A stretch of DNA of 64,000 nt from DATLXU01 sp035575515 (GTDB lineage Bacteria > Acidobacteriota > Blastocatellia > UBA7656). A program made the position numbers and the translations under genes. Positions within the stretch are counted from its first letter, which is position 1. Every line of letters begins with the position of its first letter. The stretch is taken from the NCBI GenBank assembly GCA_035575515.1, contig DATLXU010000068.1:3723-67722 (forward strand). Reading direction: 5' to 3'. The notes beneath the pieces are model-generated. The model was given only the letters and a program-made list of their open reading frames with translations. It searched no databases and was not told the origin of the DNA. This document shows positions 17,914-26,471 of this stretch, one piece after another.

Positions 17914-19599
17914 TCAGGCGAAGTAGACCCAGAGCGCGATCATCGTAATTATGAGCAGCCCCGCAAACATCGCTGCGAGCCTTCTCCCTTGCGGCGTTTC
18001 AGGCTCAAGCTCGGCTGCTAGCGCGCTTGGAGCTTCCGTCTTGCTTGTGTCAATCGCTTCGTTGACCGTCTGCCAAGTCAGGCCCGCAACTTTGCGCCGT
18101 TCCGGAGCAGGCGTCATAAGGCTGACGACGATGAGCACGATGACGCAGACGACGAACATCATCACCGCAAAATGCAGGAAGTTCATCGTTACATAAGAGT
18201 GGAGAACGCCCGACAGCCCTTCGCCCTTCGGATAAGCCACTTCGTAAATAAATCGAATGGCTCCGAGCGCGAACCCTACGAGCAGCGAGACAATCGCCCC
18301 TTGCCCGTTGATTCGCTTCCAGAAGACGCCGAGCAGAAATACAGCCGCGATTGGCGGCGAGATGTACGCCTGCACGCTTTGAAGATAGACATAAAGCTGA
18401 TCGCTGATGCGGCCCATGAAGGGTATCCAGGCAAGACCGAGCAGTACCATGATCGTAGTCGCAATGCGGCCAACGAAAACTAATTGCTTCTCAGATGCCT
18501 GCGGCCTGATCTTTTTGTAGAAGTCCATAGTGAATATGGTCGAGCTTGAATTGAATACCGCGCTGAGGCTCGACATCAACGCAGCGAGCATCGCCGCGAC
18601 CATGATTCCCAAAAGGCCGACCGGCATCAGTTCAACGACGAGCGTCGGGAACGCCGCGTTTGAATTCTTGGCCATCTCAACAGGGAACTTCGCGCGGGCG
18701 ATCATTCCGGGAACTATCAGCATGAAGACCGGTAGTATTTTCAAAAAGCCAGCCACGACGGTTCCGCCTTTTGCGTGGCTCACGTTCTTTGCCGAAAGCA
18801 CGCGTTGCACAATCACCTGATCCGTGCACCAGTACCATATGCCTAAGATAGGCGCGCCGAAAAAGATTCCGGTCCATGGGAAATCCGGGTGCGACGACGG
18901 CTTCATCATGTGAAAGAAATCTTCGGGCACGCTCGCACGAAGGCCCGACCACCCGCCGACTTGATCGAGTCCGATGAACATAAGAGCGAGCGCGCCGATG
19001 ACGAGTATCACTGTTTGAATCACTTCAGTGTAGATGACGGCAGCAAGTCCGCCCGCGATGGTGTAGATGCCTGTCGCGATGATGAGCGCAAACGCGCTCT
19101 GCCACATCGTCCAGCCCAGAACCTTTTCGAGCACTATCGCGCCCGCAAATATCGCTACTGCAATCTTCGTGAAGATGTAGGCGATGATCGAGATGCTCGC
19201 AAGATAGGTTCGGCACGCAGGATTGTATCGCCGCTCAAGAAACTCAGGCATCGTGTAGACGTTCGAGCGCAGGTAGAACGGCACGAAGACCCAGCCTAGT
19301 ATCAGCACGATGATCGAAGCGAGCCATTCGAAATGGCCGACGGCAAGCCCTGAGGCCGCGCCTGTTCCCGCAAGTCCTATGAAGTGTTCGCTTCCGATGT
19401 TTGATGAAAAGAGCGAAGCGCCAATCGCCCACCACGCAACGTCGCGGCTCGCGAGAAAGTAATCGGCGCTCGTGCGCTCTTTGCGCGCGAAGTAGTAGCC
19501 GATGGCGAGGATGATGATGAAGTAAAGGGCGAGAACTACAATATCAACTGCTACAAGGTTGGCGCGGAATGCTTGAAACAACAAGAGCGTTGAATGCAT
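17914..19599 (-). CDS. sodium:solute symporter (SGLT-like, SSS family)
   Basis: Inner-membrane Na+-coupled transporter of 561 residues with about 14 hydrophobic segments. The N-terminal part (ADYFLASRDVAWWAIG, SLFSSNIGSEHFIGLAG) and YTMPEFLERRYN, IYTIAGGLAAVIYTE and WYWCTDQVIVQRVLSAKN follow the bacterial sodium/galactose transporter vSGLT closely, so a sugar or sugar-like substrate is likely. The start is ATG at 19599 behind AGGAGA. It sits 14 bp after the FG-GAP lipoprotein gene and 9 bp before a small unknown gene. A glucose or galactose carrier would fit the glucan locus at 48-61 kb, but the two are 30 kb apart and any link is speculative. Confidence 0.9.
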   Translation of the reverse strand: MHSTLLLFQAFRANLVAVDIVVLALYFIIILAIGYYFARKERTSADYFLASRDVAWWAIGASLFSSNIGSEHFIGLAGTGAASGLAVGHFEWLASIIVLILGWVFVPFYLRSNVYTMPEFLERRYNPACRTYLASISIIAYIFTKIAVAIFAGAIVLEKVLGWTMWQSAFALIIATGIYTIAGGLAAVIYTEVIQTVILVIGALALMFIGLDQVGGWSGLRASVPEDFFHMMKPSSHPDFPWTGIFFGAPILGIWYWCTDQVIVQRVLSAKNVSHAKGGTVVAGFLKILPVFMLIVPGMIARAKFPVEMAKNSNAAFPTLVVELMPVGLLGIMVAAMLAALMSSLSAVFNSSSTIFTMDFYKKIRPQASEKQLVFVGRIATTIMVLLGLAWIPFMGRISDQLYVYLQSVQAYISPPIAAVFLLGVFWKRINGQGAIVSLLVGFALGAIRFIYEVAYPKGEGLSGVLHSYVTMNFLHFAVMMFVVCVIVLIVVSLMTPAPERRKVAGLTWQTVNEAIDTSKTEAPSALAAELEPETPQGRRLAAMFAGLLIITMIALWVYFA

Positions 19600-19613
19600 G
19601 TTCTCTCCTAAGT

Positions 19614-21401
19614 TTATGGGTTAGTGAAAATTATCGGCTGAGCCGAGATGATTCCTTTGCCTTCTTCGATGACAATTGATTGGTTGGCGTTAACATCTGT
19701 CAGAGAGTCAACGCGCCCGCTCGGCCAAGTGATTTCTATGCTCGCCACTTTTTCGGCCTTGCCCAATCCGAAAGTAACGGGCAGTTCGCTTTGCGACGCG
19801 TAGCTCGATCCGGTCTTCACCGTGTTCCAGAGTCTGGCCTTGTCGTCAACTTTGACGACTATCTTCGCGCCTATCGCGTCGCGATTCGATTGCGAGCCGA
19901 CCGCCTTGATGCGAAGTAGATTGTTCTGATTGCCTCCATCATTGCGCAAGAGCCGCGCCGGGCCGTTGTTTGTAGTAATCAGTAGATCGAGGTCACCGTC
20001 ATTATCGAAATCGCCGTAAGCTGCGCCGCGCCCGACCATCGCCTGAGCGAACGCTTTGCCCATCGCGCTTGAGACTTCTTCAAACCTCTTTTTTCCGAGA
20101 TTACGGAACAGGTGCGGCGGCTCGGCGTATTTCACCTTCGGCTGAACCGCATTTATGTCGTCGGCAACGTGGCCGTTCGCTGCGAAGATGTCGAGCAAGC
20201 CGTCGTTGTCGTAATCGAAAAAGAAACACGCGAAGGTGAGCGTGAGCAACGATGCCTGGCCAATGGTCGAAGTTGGCGCTTCGTCAATGAACAGCCCCTT
20301 GCCTTCGTTGTGATAGAGCGCCATCATCTCGTTCGAGAAGTTCCCGATTATCAAGCTCTGTCGGCCTGAGCCGTCGTAGTCAGCCGCGTCAACTCCCATC
20401 CCGGCGCGGGCCTTGCCCTCTTCGCTGAACGCAACGCCCGCGACCGTAGCAGTATCCGTGAACGTGCCGTTGCCGTTGTTATGGTAGAGCTTGTTCGGCT
20501 GCGTGTCGTTTGCGACGAATAAATCCGTCCAGCCGTCCGAGTCGAAATCAATCAGCGCGACGCCGAGCGATTTCGAGGTCGGGTCTTCGAGTCCCGCTTT
20601 TTCAGTCACGTCTTCAAATATGCCGTTGCCGCGATTGTGATAAAGCGTCGGGCTTTGCCCCTTGTAGCTTTCGGGCGTGCAGTAGGATTTCGTTTTGCCG
20701 TCTAGCGTGCAGTAGAGGTCTTTTTCAATTGACCAGTCGACGTAGTTCGCAACGAACAGATCGAGCCGCCCGTCCTTGTCATAATCGAACCACACGGCGC
20801 TCGTCGAAAAGCCCGGATCACCTGTGCCCGTTGTCGCAGTCACGTCGACGAACTTGCCGCCGCCGACGTTGCGAAACAGATGATTTGGACCGAGGCAGGT
20901 TATGTATATGTCGGTGTTGCCGTCGTTGTCGTAATCGGCGGCGGCGCAGCCGATGCCGTACATCTCGACGGCTAGTCCTGACTCTCGCGTGACGTCGGTG
21001 AAAGTGCCGTTGCGGTTGTTGTGATAAAGCGCCATGAGCGACTTTGCGCCTTTGTGGTCGGGCCAGTTCATCGAGTTGATTAATAGAATGTCTTGCCAGC
21101 CGTCGTTGTCGTAATCCAAAAAGGCGCAGCCTGAGCCGATAGTTTCGGGCAGGTACTTTTTGCCGTAGGCTCCGCTGTTGTGCTTGAAATGAATCCCGGC
21201 CTGCGCGGTCACGTCTGTGAATTGCAGCGGGCCTGAATAGCGCGGGGCATCCGTAGGCGCGGGCGCTGCTTCCTGATTTGTTGCTTGCTCTGCGTCTTTG
21301 TTTTGAGCGGTCGCCTGCTCGGCTGTTGGAACTTTCACGCAGCCCGCAAGTGGCGAGAGCATGAGAAGAATGAGAGCATAAACGATAAAACTTCTTTGCA
21401 T
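19614..21401 (-). CDS. FG-GAP/VCBS lipoprotein with ASPIC/UnbV domain (CRTAC1-like)
   Basis: 595 residues from ATG at 21401, chosen because it begins a lipoprotein signal with LAGC; the frame upstream to 21464 runs through an inverted repeat. A low-complexity linker follows the lipidated Cys. Six or more FG-GAP repeats with Ca-binding DxDxDG-type loops (DYDNDGWQDIL, DYDKDGRLDLF, DFDSDGWTDLF, DFDNDGDLDLL) build a beta-propeller. The ASPIC/UnbV module at about 500-570 ends in EITWPSGRVD. Such proteins are surface-exposed and common beside multiheme cytochromes in acidobacteria; their biochemical role is unknown. The upstream neighbour here is exactly such a cytochrome. Confidence 0.88.
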   Translation of the reverse strand: MQRSFIVYALILLMLSPLAGCVKVPTAEQATAQNKDAEQATNQEAAPAPTDAPRYSGPLQFTDVTAQAGIHFKHNSGAYGKKYLPETIGSGCAFLDYDNDGWQDILLINSMNWPDHKGAKSLMALYHNNRNGTFTDVTRESGLAVEMYGIGCAAADYDNDGNTDIYITCLGPNHLFRNVGGGKFVDVTATTGTGDPGFSTSAVWFDYDKDGRLDLFVANYVDWSIEKDLYCTLDGKTKSYCTPESYKGQSPTLYHNRGNGIFEDVTEKAGLEDPTSKSLGVALIDFDSDGWTDLFVANDTQPNKLYHNNGNGTFTDTATVAGVAFSEEGKARAGMGVDAADYDGSGRQSLIIGNFSNEMMALYHNEGKGLFIDEAPTSTIGQASLLTLTFACFFFDYDNDGLLDIFAANGHVADDINAVQPKVKYAEPPHLFRNLGKKRFEEVSSAMGKAFAQAMVGRGAAYGDFDNDGDLDLLITTNNGPARLLRNDGGNQNNLLRIKAVGSQSNRDAIGAKIVVKVDDKARLWNTVKTGSSYASQSELPVTFGLGKAEKVASIEITWPSGRVDSLTDVNANQSIVIEEGKGIISAQPIIFTNP

Positions 21402-21440
21402 CACACCTATCCTTGAATTGATCGAGAAATAAAACCAACC

Positions 21441-21493
21441 GCCAAGACGCCAAGAGATTGTCAAGAACTCATGTGTCCTTGGCAGTTATTGGC
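21441..21493. repeat. inverted repeat, GCCAAGACGCCAAG type
   Basis: GCCAAGACGCCAAG (21441-21454) faces CTTGGCAGTTATTGGC (21478-21493). It lies between the multiheme cytochrome stop and the FG-GAP gene start, both on the minus strand. Confidence 0.5.
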
Positions 21494-21499
21494 TCACGC

Positions 21500-24400
21500 T
21501 CATTTCGCTTGAGCGTAAAACCTGCCCGTGCGCTTTCGCCTCTGCGCAGTGTATGGCGCGCTGCTGCTTGGACCGGCAAGCGCCACAGAAACGTGCTCGT
21601 GAATCTGCTGCCGCTCGTTGTTGTCCGCAGGATGAAGCTTGCGATACGGGCCTGTGATGAACTGCGCCGACTCGTCCGCTTTGAACCTCAGGTAAAGCGC
21701 CTGCTCGCGCGCAACCATATCGGCGTTACCCAATCCACGATAGCACAGCATGAGGTTGTAGTGCGCCTGCAAATCTTCAGGGTCAATCTTGAGCACTTTC
21801 TGAAATTCAGCAATGGCCTCGTCGTATTGGCGCTTCAAAAACAGTATCCGCCCGATTTGATTTACGACAACTCTATCGCGCGGATACTGAGCCGCCGCCG
21901 CGCGCAGGTGCTCAAGCGCCTCGTCGTAGCGGCCATAACTTTTCAGGACCAGCGCGTAGAAGAAATGCGTCTTCGCCAGATTGGGATTCACCTCGAACGC
22001 GCGGCGCAGGACTTCTTCAGCCGCCTGCATATTGCCTTCCTGAATCCGCGCTCGCGCGATGTTCACCCAGCCGTCGGCGTACTCAGGCTCCATCTGCGTC
22101 ACTTTTATGAACGCCGCTTCCGCGCCTTTCAAATCGCCTTGCAGCAGCAACCCAATTCCATAGTCGTTCCACCGCTCGCGCACCGACTTGTCGAGAAACT
22201 GAGTCGTCTCAGGCGGCTTCGCGTTGCGTGGCAGGACTCGAAGCGACGTTTGAGCTTCGGCCATTACCGTGATGGGAATGTCGGGTATCGCTTTGATCTT
22301 TCCCGACACATCGGAAGTATCGCCCGTGAAAATCCACCGGCCATCATCGTAGGCAGGCGCAACCGCGAAGCCTTTATGCTCAGGGTCGCGCACTCCGGCG
22401 AATGCCCATTGCGTGTTCCACCAAGAGAACTTTCGATAATTGACTTTGGCTTTAAGGAAAATCTTGTCGCCGCAGTTTTCTGGGATCTTCAGCCGGTAAT
22501 GAATCGTGTCTGCCGCGCCCGGCGGAATCAATCTGACGTAAGCGACAGAGCGCATCATCCACGCGTTGCGTTTGTTGATGACGTTGCCATGCTCGTCGAG
22601 CATCAGGCTGCGATAAAAGTGCGCGCCTTCTTCGACAGGCCCGCGGCCATCGTCTTCGACCGCGCCGCTGTGAAAAATCGTCTGCCCTTTATCGTCAACC
22701 GCTTCGAGCTCGACCCACACGTCGAATGCGTCTACGGTTCCGCCGGGAAAGAAGTGGCCAACCTTGCGCGTGCGAACAACGACCTCTATGCGAACCGATT
22801 CGCCGCGCCGAACCGCCGCGTCAACTTTATCGAGCGGCGCAATGACCTCGACAGGCTCAGTGATGAAAGCCTGCTGCGCGCCGAAGTTCGACGATTCTTC
22901 GCCGACGCCAAACGTGCTTGCTATCTGCGGCTCTTCCTGCGCGACGTTCTTCTTCTGCTCGATCTGCTGCGGCGCGCCCGTGCGGGCCATGCCGAATATG
23001 TCAATCGAAATCTGCCCGTCGCGCAAAAAGTCCTGCGTTATCTTCAACTGCTCTGCGTCGCCGTTGACGTAAGGCAGCGCGGTGTTCGCGCCCGGAAAGC
23101 GATGAGAGTGAACCTTGCCATCAATCGCCGCAGGGTCGTTCGATGCGACCAGTGGCATGTGGCAGTCGGCGCACTTGGACGGCTTGGGCGGGTAGTAAAA
23201 CGAGCGCGCGCCCTGACCCGACACGCCCGACGCCTGCCAGTTGTCGTATTCGTTGAAGCCGCGAATCCAGCGATAATTGTTCACAGGCACGTCGAGGTGA
23301 ACCTTGTGGCACGAAGCGCAGAACTCAGGCGTCTGCGTCGTGTGAAAGCTCTTGAGAAAAATCTCGCGGTGCGGCTGCGGGTCAACTTTCAATAAATAAT
23401 CGTGCGTCCACTTGAGCAAAGGATTTTCGCTCGTGGCGATGTCGTGCGTGGGCGGGTATTCGATTGTGAAATCGCCCTGCCCCATCGTGCTCTTGACGTG
23501 AACTATCGAGTGGCACGACAGACACCCAAGCCCGTTCTGCGCCTCCGGCGTGTTTATCTGCTCTTTAATCGGCGTGTCGAATCTGCCGTTGAAAAAGACG
23601 GCGTGGTCGTGACAGCCCGCGCACCACTTCGATGGCCGCGTGCCGATCACGTCCTGCATGTACTCGATTGATTTGCGGTACCATTGATTGTTGAACGAAG
23701 AGAAATGGTGAGCAGACGAGTTCCACTGATCGTAAATATCTTTGTGGCAGCGGCCACACTCGGCGCTCGTCATGAAGAATGTAGCGGGAATGATCTTGCC
23801 GACATCGGTTTCCGCCGACGATGGGAAGAACGGACTGTTCGGTCCCGCGCCTTCGCCTTCCATGCTGAGGGGGGCGCTATCGGGATTCTCGATTAAGTAG
23901 CGATTCGTGTTCGCGTAACGGTTGTAAGCCGTAGTTGCTACGGGGAAGAGAAACGCCAGACAGACGATTGCTACATAAACGAACGATATGTGCTTCGGTT
24001 GCAGATAAGCGCGGGCGGCTTTGAACAATACGACGAGCAGCAAAAGCGCGCCCGCGTTTGAAGCTGCGATGTGAGCATAAAGCGCCCAGCGATACGGGCG
24101 AGTCGCGCCGAATATCATTATGAAGAAACCCGACACGGCGCTGAGCGCAAGCGCGATGGCGGCGAGCTTCATCACGGGCGAAAACCGGTTGAAGTTTTTG
24201 ATTGTATAACGCGCGAAAGCAAGCGCGAGCGCGGAGCCTAACAGCAGATGCAGCGCAACGTTGGCGAAATAAAAGAGCGTCGGCGACGCATAAGCCGCAA
24301 GATATGAGCTGTTGAGAAGCAGTATGAAAAAACCGGCGATTAAGACTTTTGCGAATCTGTTTTGACTCGCGCGGCTGCCGATTTCAACTTGCGCTGTCAT
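21500..24400 (-). CDS. membrane-anchored pentaheme cytochrome c with C-terminal TPRs
   Basis: 966 residues from ATG at 24400, chosen for GGAGG seven bases upstream. Domain order: N-terminal membrane region with about five helices (20-185), a multiheme cytochrome region like cytochrome c554 with five CxxCH motifs at C215, C260, C293, C361 and C410, a beta-rich region (about 520-690), and TPR repeats (about 740-910; FEVNPNLAKTHFFYALVLKS and FQKVLKIDPEDLQAHYNL are typical). Likely passes electrons from inner-membrane carriers to periplasmic or surface acceptors, with TPRs for partner binding. The FG-GAP protein downstream is the natural candidate partner. The large plus-strand open frame across it is a shadow. 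Confidence 0.88.
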   Translation of the reverse strand: MTAQVEIGSRASQNRFAKVLIAGFFILLLNSSYLAAYASPTLFYFANVALHLLLGSALALAFARYTIKNFNRFSPVMKLAAIALALSAVSGFFIMIFGATRPYRWALYAHIAASNAGALLLLVVLFKAARAYLQPKHISFVYVAIVCLAFLFPVATTAYNRYANTNRYLIENPDSAPLSMEGEGAGPNSPFFPSSAETDVGKIIPATFFMTSAECGRCHKDIYDQWNSSAHHFSSFNNQWYRKSIEYMQDVIGTRPSKWCAGCHDHAVFFNGRFDTPIKEQINTPEAQNGLGCLSCHSIVHVKSTMGQGDFTIEYPPTHDIATSENPLLKWTHDYLLKVDPQPHREIFLKSFHTTQTPEFCASCHKVHLDVPVNNYRWIRGFNEYDNWQASGVSGQGARSFYYPPKPSKCADCHMPLVASNDPAAIDGKVHSHRFPGANTALPYVNGDAEQLKITQDFLRDGQISIDIFGMARTGAPQQIEQKKNVAQEEPQIASTFGVGEESSNFGAQQAFITEPVEVIAPLDKVDAAVRRGESVRIEVVVRTRKVGHFFPGGTVDAFDVWVELEAVDDKGQTIFHSGAVEDDGRGPVEEGAHFYRSLMLDEHGNVINKRNAWMMRSVAYVRLIPPGAADTIHYRLKIPENCGDKIFLKAKVNYRKFSWWNTQWAFAGVRDPEHKGFAVAPAYDDGRWIFTGDTSDVSGKIKAIPDIPITVMAEAQTSLRVLPRNAKPPETTQFLDKSVRERWNDYGIGLLLQGDLKGAEAAFIKVTQMEPEYADGWVNIARARIQEGNMQAAEEVLRRAFEVNPNLAKTHFFYALVLKSYGRYDEALEHLRAAAAQYPRDRVVVNQIGRILFLKRQYDEAIAEFQKVLKIDPEDLQAHYNLMLCYRGLGNADMVAREQALYLRFKADESAQFITGPYRKLHPADNNERQQIHEHVSVALAGPSSSAPYTAQRRKRTGRFYAQAK

Positions 24401-24575
24401 AAATCCTCCGAAGTTGCTTCGCAAAGAATGATTGGTTGAGCAATTGCCACAGAGATGTGCGCCTGCGCGACACGGCCTTGAAAGACGCGGAAATTATAAT
24501 GAGCCGCCGCGAAAAAATAAACCGGGTGGCGCAAGCGTTAGCGTTGTCCCTGAATAGAAAAACGCAAGCCGCGCG

Positions 24576-25088
24576 TCACTTTGCGGCAATCACGACGTAA
24601 TCGCGCCCGTTGTAAAGCCTCAGCCCGTCGCTCGCCTTCCTCATCATAAGCGGGCGCGGGCGGCGCAGGTTCTTGTCTTTGGTCGTCTCAGCCGACATCA
24701 CAGGATTTCCGCCAACATCGAAGAGATTGAATTTGCCGTCGTCGGAAAACCCGAAGCCGTAAGCTCCCGCCGTAACCTCTTTGCCGCCGACGGTGACGCT
24801 TGAGTCTGTGATGAAAAAGCCTTCGTACTTGGCTCGCACTTCGACCGAGTAGCCCGACGTGTCGACAAGCCCCGCGATGACGAACCGCTTATCGCCTAAT
24901 CGCGCTGCCGCCGCGTTGCGCATCTGAGTCGGTGCGCTCTGTCCCTCGAAGTAAAAGCTCGTGGGCACGACGCGCAATTTGTCTTTCTCGCTCAGAACGA
25001 CGAATGAGTCTTGCGCCGTCGCGACAACGGATGAAAAAGCAACGAATGAGACTATCGCTGCCAGTGTTAGCTTGTATCGTGATTTCAT
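24576..25088 (-). CDS. small secreted protein, related to the product at 29523-30050
   Basis: 170 residues. A signal peptide ends near residue 25 (SVVATAQ). The mature part is beta-rich with no recognised domain. Segments KRFVIAGLV, GFFITDSS, AGAYGFGF, and a Lys-rich stretch before LRRPRPLMM line up in order with KFIAGVVM, HFFITRVP, AGEYVFGF and the region before VRSLLI in the other protein, so the two look like distant paralogues. ATG at 25088 follows GGGAGG. It lies 23 bp after the amino-acid permease and probably ends the TonB receptor-permease operon. Function unknown; a periplasmic accessory to that transport system is possible. Confidence 0.7.
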   Translation of the reverse strand: MKSRYKLTLAAIVSFVAFSSVVATAQDSFVVLSEKDKLRVVPTSFYFEGQSAPTQMRNAAAARLGDKRFVIAGLVDTSGYSVEVRAKYEGFFITDSSVTVGGKEVTAGAYGFGFSDDGKFNLFDVGGNPVMSAETTKDKNLRRPRPLMMRKASDGLRLYNGRDYVVIAAK

Positions 25089-25111
25089 AGCGCCTCCCGT
25101 TAAACAAAACT

Positions 25112-26464
25112 CTACTGTTTGATTTCAGAGCCGGGTGAACCTTTGCGGAAGGCTAAATAATAAACTGGCGCGCCCATAGCTACAACCCCGACCCCGAGCA
25201 ACGCCTGCGCGGGTCTGTTGCCTGCAAGCAGGATGAGCAGCACTGCAACCATAGCGAGAAATACCAGAGGCGTTGCGGGATAGCCGGGAGTTTTATACGA
25301 AGCCTCGCCTTCAGCTTTGCGCCTCAGCACGAACACGGCGGCGACTGTTAATGCAATGAACAGAACCGTCACAAAAACAAAGTAAGCGATTATTTCATTG
25401 AACGTGCCGAGCGTGACGAGCAGGCAAGCAAGCGCAGCCTGAAGCGCGATTGCGCGAGCGGGCGTGCCGAATCGCGGGTGAAGCCGCGCTGTTGCGTCGA
25501 AGAAAACCCCGTCGCGCGCCATCGCATAATAAACTCGCGGCGCTGCCATGATTAATCCGGCGAGGCTGCCAAGCACGGAAATAATGACGACGCCCGAAAA
25601 GACGTATCCGCCTGCGCTGCCGAAGAGAGCTTCTCCGGCCTGAGCGGCAAACGTCTCGCCCGATGTGGCACGCTCAATCGGAACGAGATAGATGAAAGCC
25701 GCGCTCGTCAAAATGTAAACAACCGTCACCGCAACGACGCCGGTTGCGAGAGCGCGAGGCAGCACGCGCGCAGGGTCGCGCACTTCGCCCGCGAGCTTGC
25801 TCAAATCCCACCACCCGCCGAATGAAAAAAACGCTGCAACCATCGCGCCCGCTACCGCGCCAGCAAGCGGGGCTGAACCCGGTCGTTGTGCGACGAGCGG
25901 AATGAAGTTCGACCAGTCGCCGAGCCTCAACGCAAATCCCCAGAGGATTATCACCGCGAGCAATCCAAGTTTGAGGAGCGTCAACCACCGCATCAGCCAC
26001 GTGCCAGTTCGCACGCCGATGATATTCGCAGCGGCGAGCGCGAGGATGGCTGAGATTGCGACGAGCTTTGCGCCGAGCGGCGACGGGTTGATTATGTAGC
26101 CTACGTAGGTTGCCAGTCCTGTTGCCAGCGCGGCGGTAATGCCGGGATCCATCACGAGAAAGCATTTCCACCCGTAGATGAATGCCAGCGCGGGACCGTA
26201 CGCTTCGCGCAGATAGACGTAGCCGCCGCCCGCTTCAGGCAATCGCGCGGCAAGCTCGCCGTAGCAGAGCGCGCCGCTTAAAGCCATCGCGCCCATTACC
26301 ATCCATACAACGAGCAGCCACGCGGGCGAGCCTAAAGATTTAGCCATCTCAGCGGGCGTGAGGAATATTCCAACAGCAATGACTTCGCCGACGATAATCG
26401 CCGTAGCGGCGGCCAGTCCAATTTGGCGCTTCAACGCGCCGGATGATTGTGCTTGCGTGGTCAT
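25112..26464 (-). CDS. APC-family amino acid permease
   Basis: Inner-membrane carrier of 450 residues with about 12 transmembrane helices. The N-terminus (GLAAATAIIVGEVIAVGIF) holds the glycine-rich first helix that binds the amino-acid backbone in LAT/APC proteins, and MAPRVYYAMARDGVFF-like text near residue 310 is typical. It starts seven bases after the TonB-dependent receptor gene, so receptor and permease are almost surely co-transcribed: import across the outer membrane of an amine- or peptide-like compound followed by uptake of an amino acid would be consistent. The exact substrate cannot be read from the sequence. Confidence 0.88.
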   Translation of the reverse strand: MTTQAQSSGALKRQIGLAAATAIIVGEVIAVGIFLTPAEMAKSLGSPAWLLVVWMVMGAMALSGALCYGELAARLPEAGGGYVYLREAYGPALAFIYGWKCFLVMDPGITAALATGLATYVGYIINPSPLGAKLVAISAILALAAANIIGVRTGTWLMRWLTLLKLGLLAVIILWGFALRLGDWSNFIPLVAQRPGSAPLAGAVAGAMVAAFFSFGGWWDLSKLAGEVRDPARVLPRALATGVVAVTVVYILTSAAFIYLVPIERATSGETFAAQAGEALFGSAGGYVFSGVVIISVLGSLAGLIMAAPRVYYAMARDGVFFDATARLHPRFGTPARAIALQAALACLLVTLGTFNEIIAYFVFVTVLFIALTVAAVFVLRRKAEGEASYKTPGYPATPLVFLAMVAVLLILLAGNRPAQALLGVGVVAMGAPVYYLAFRKGSPGSEIKQ

Positions 26465-26471
26465 GCCGGAA

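Noticed and set aside
21458..23395. 645-codon plus-strand open frame
   Set aside because: Antisense to the multiheme cytochrome, Arg-rich and without domains; the minus-strand protein has five heme motifs and TPRs, so this is a GC-driven shadow.
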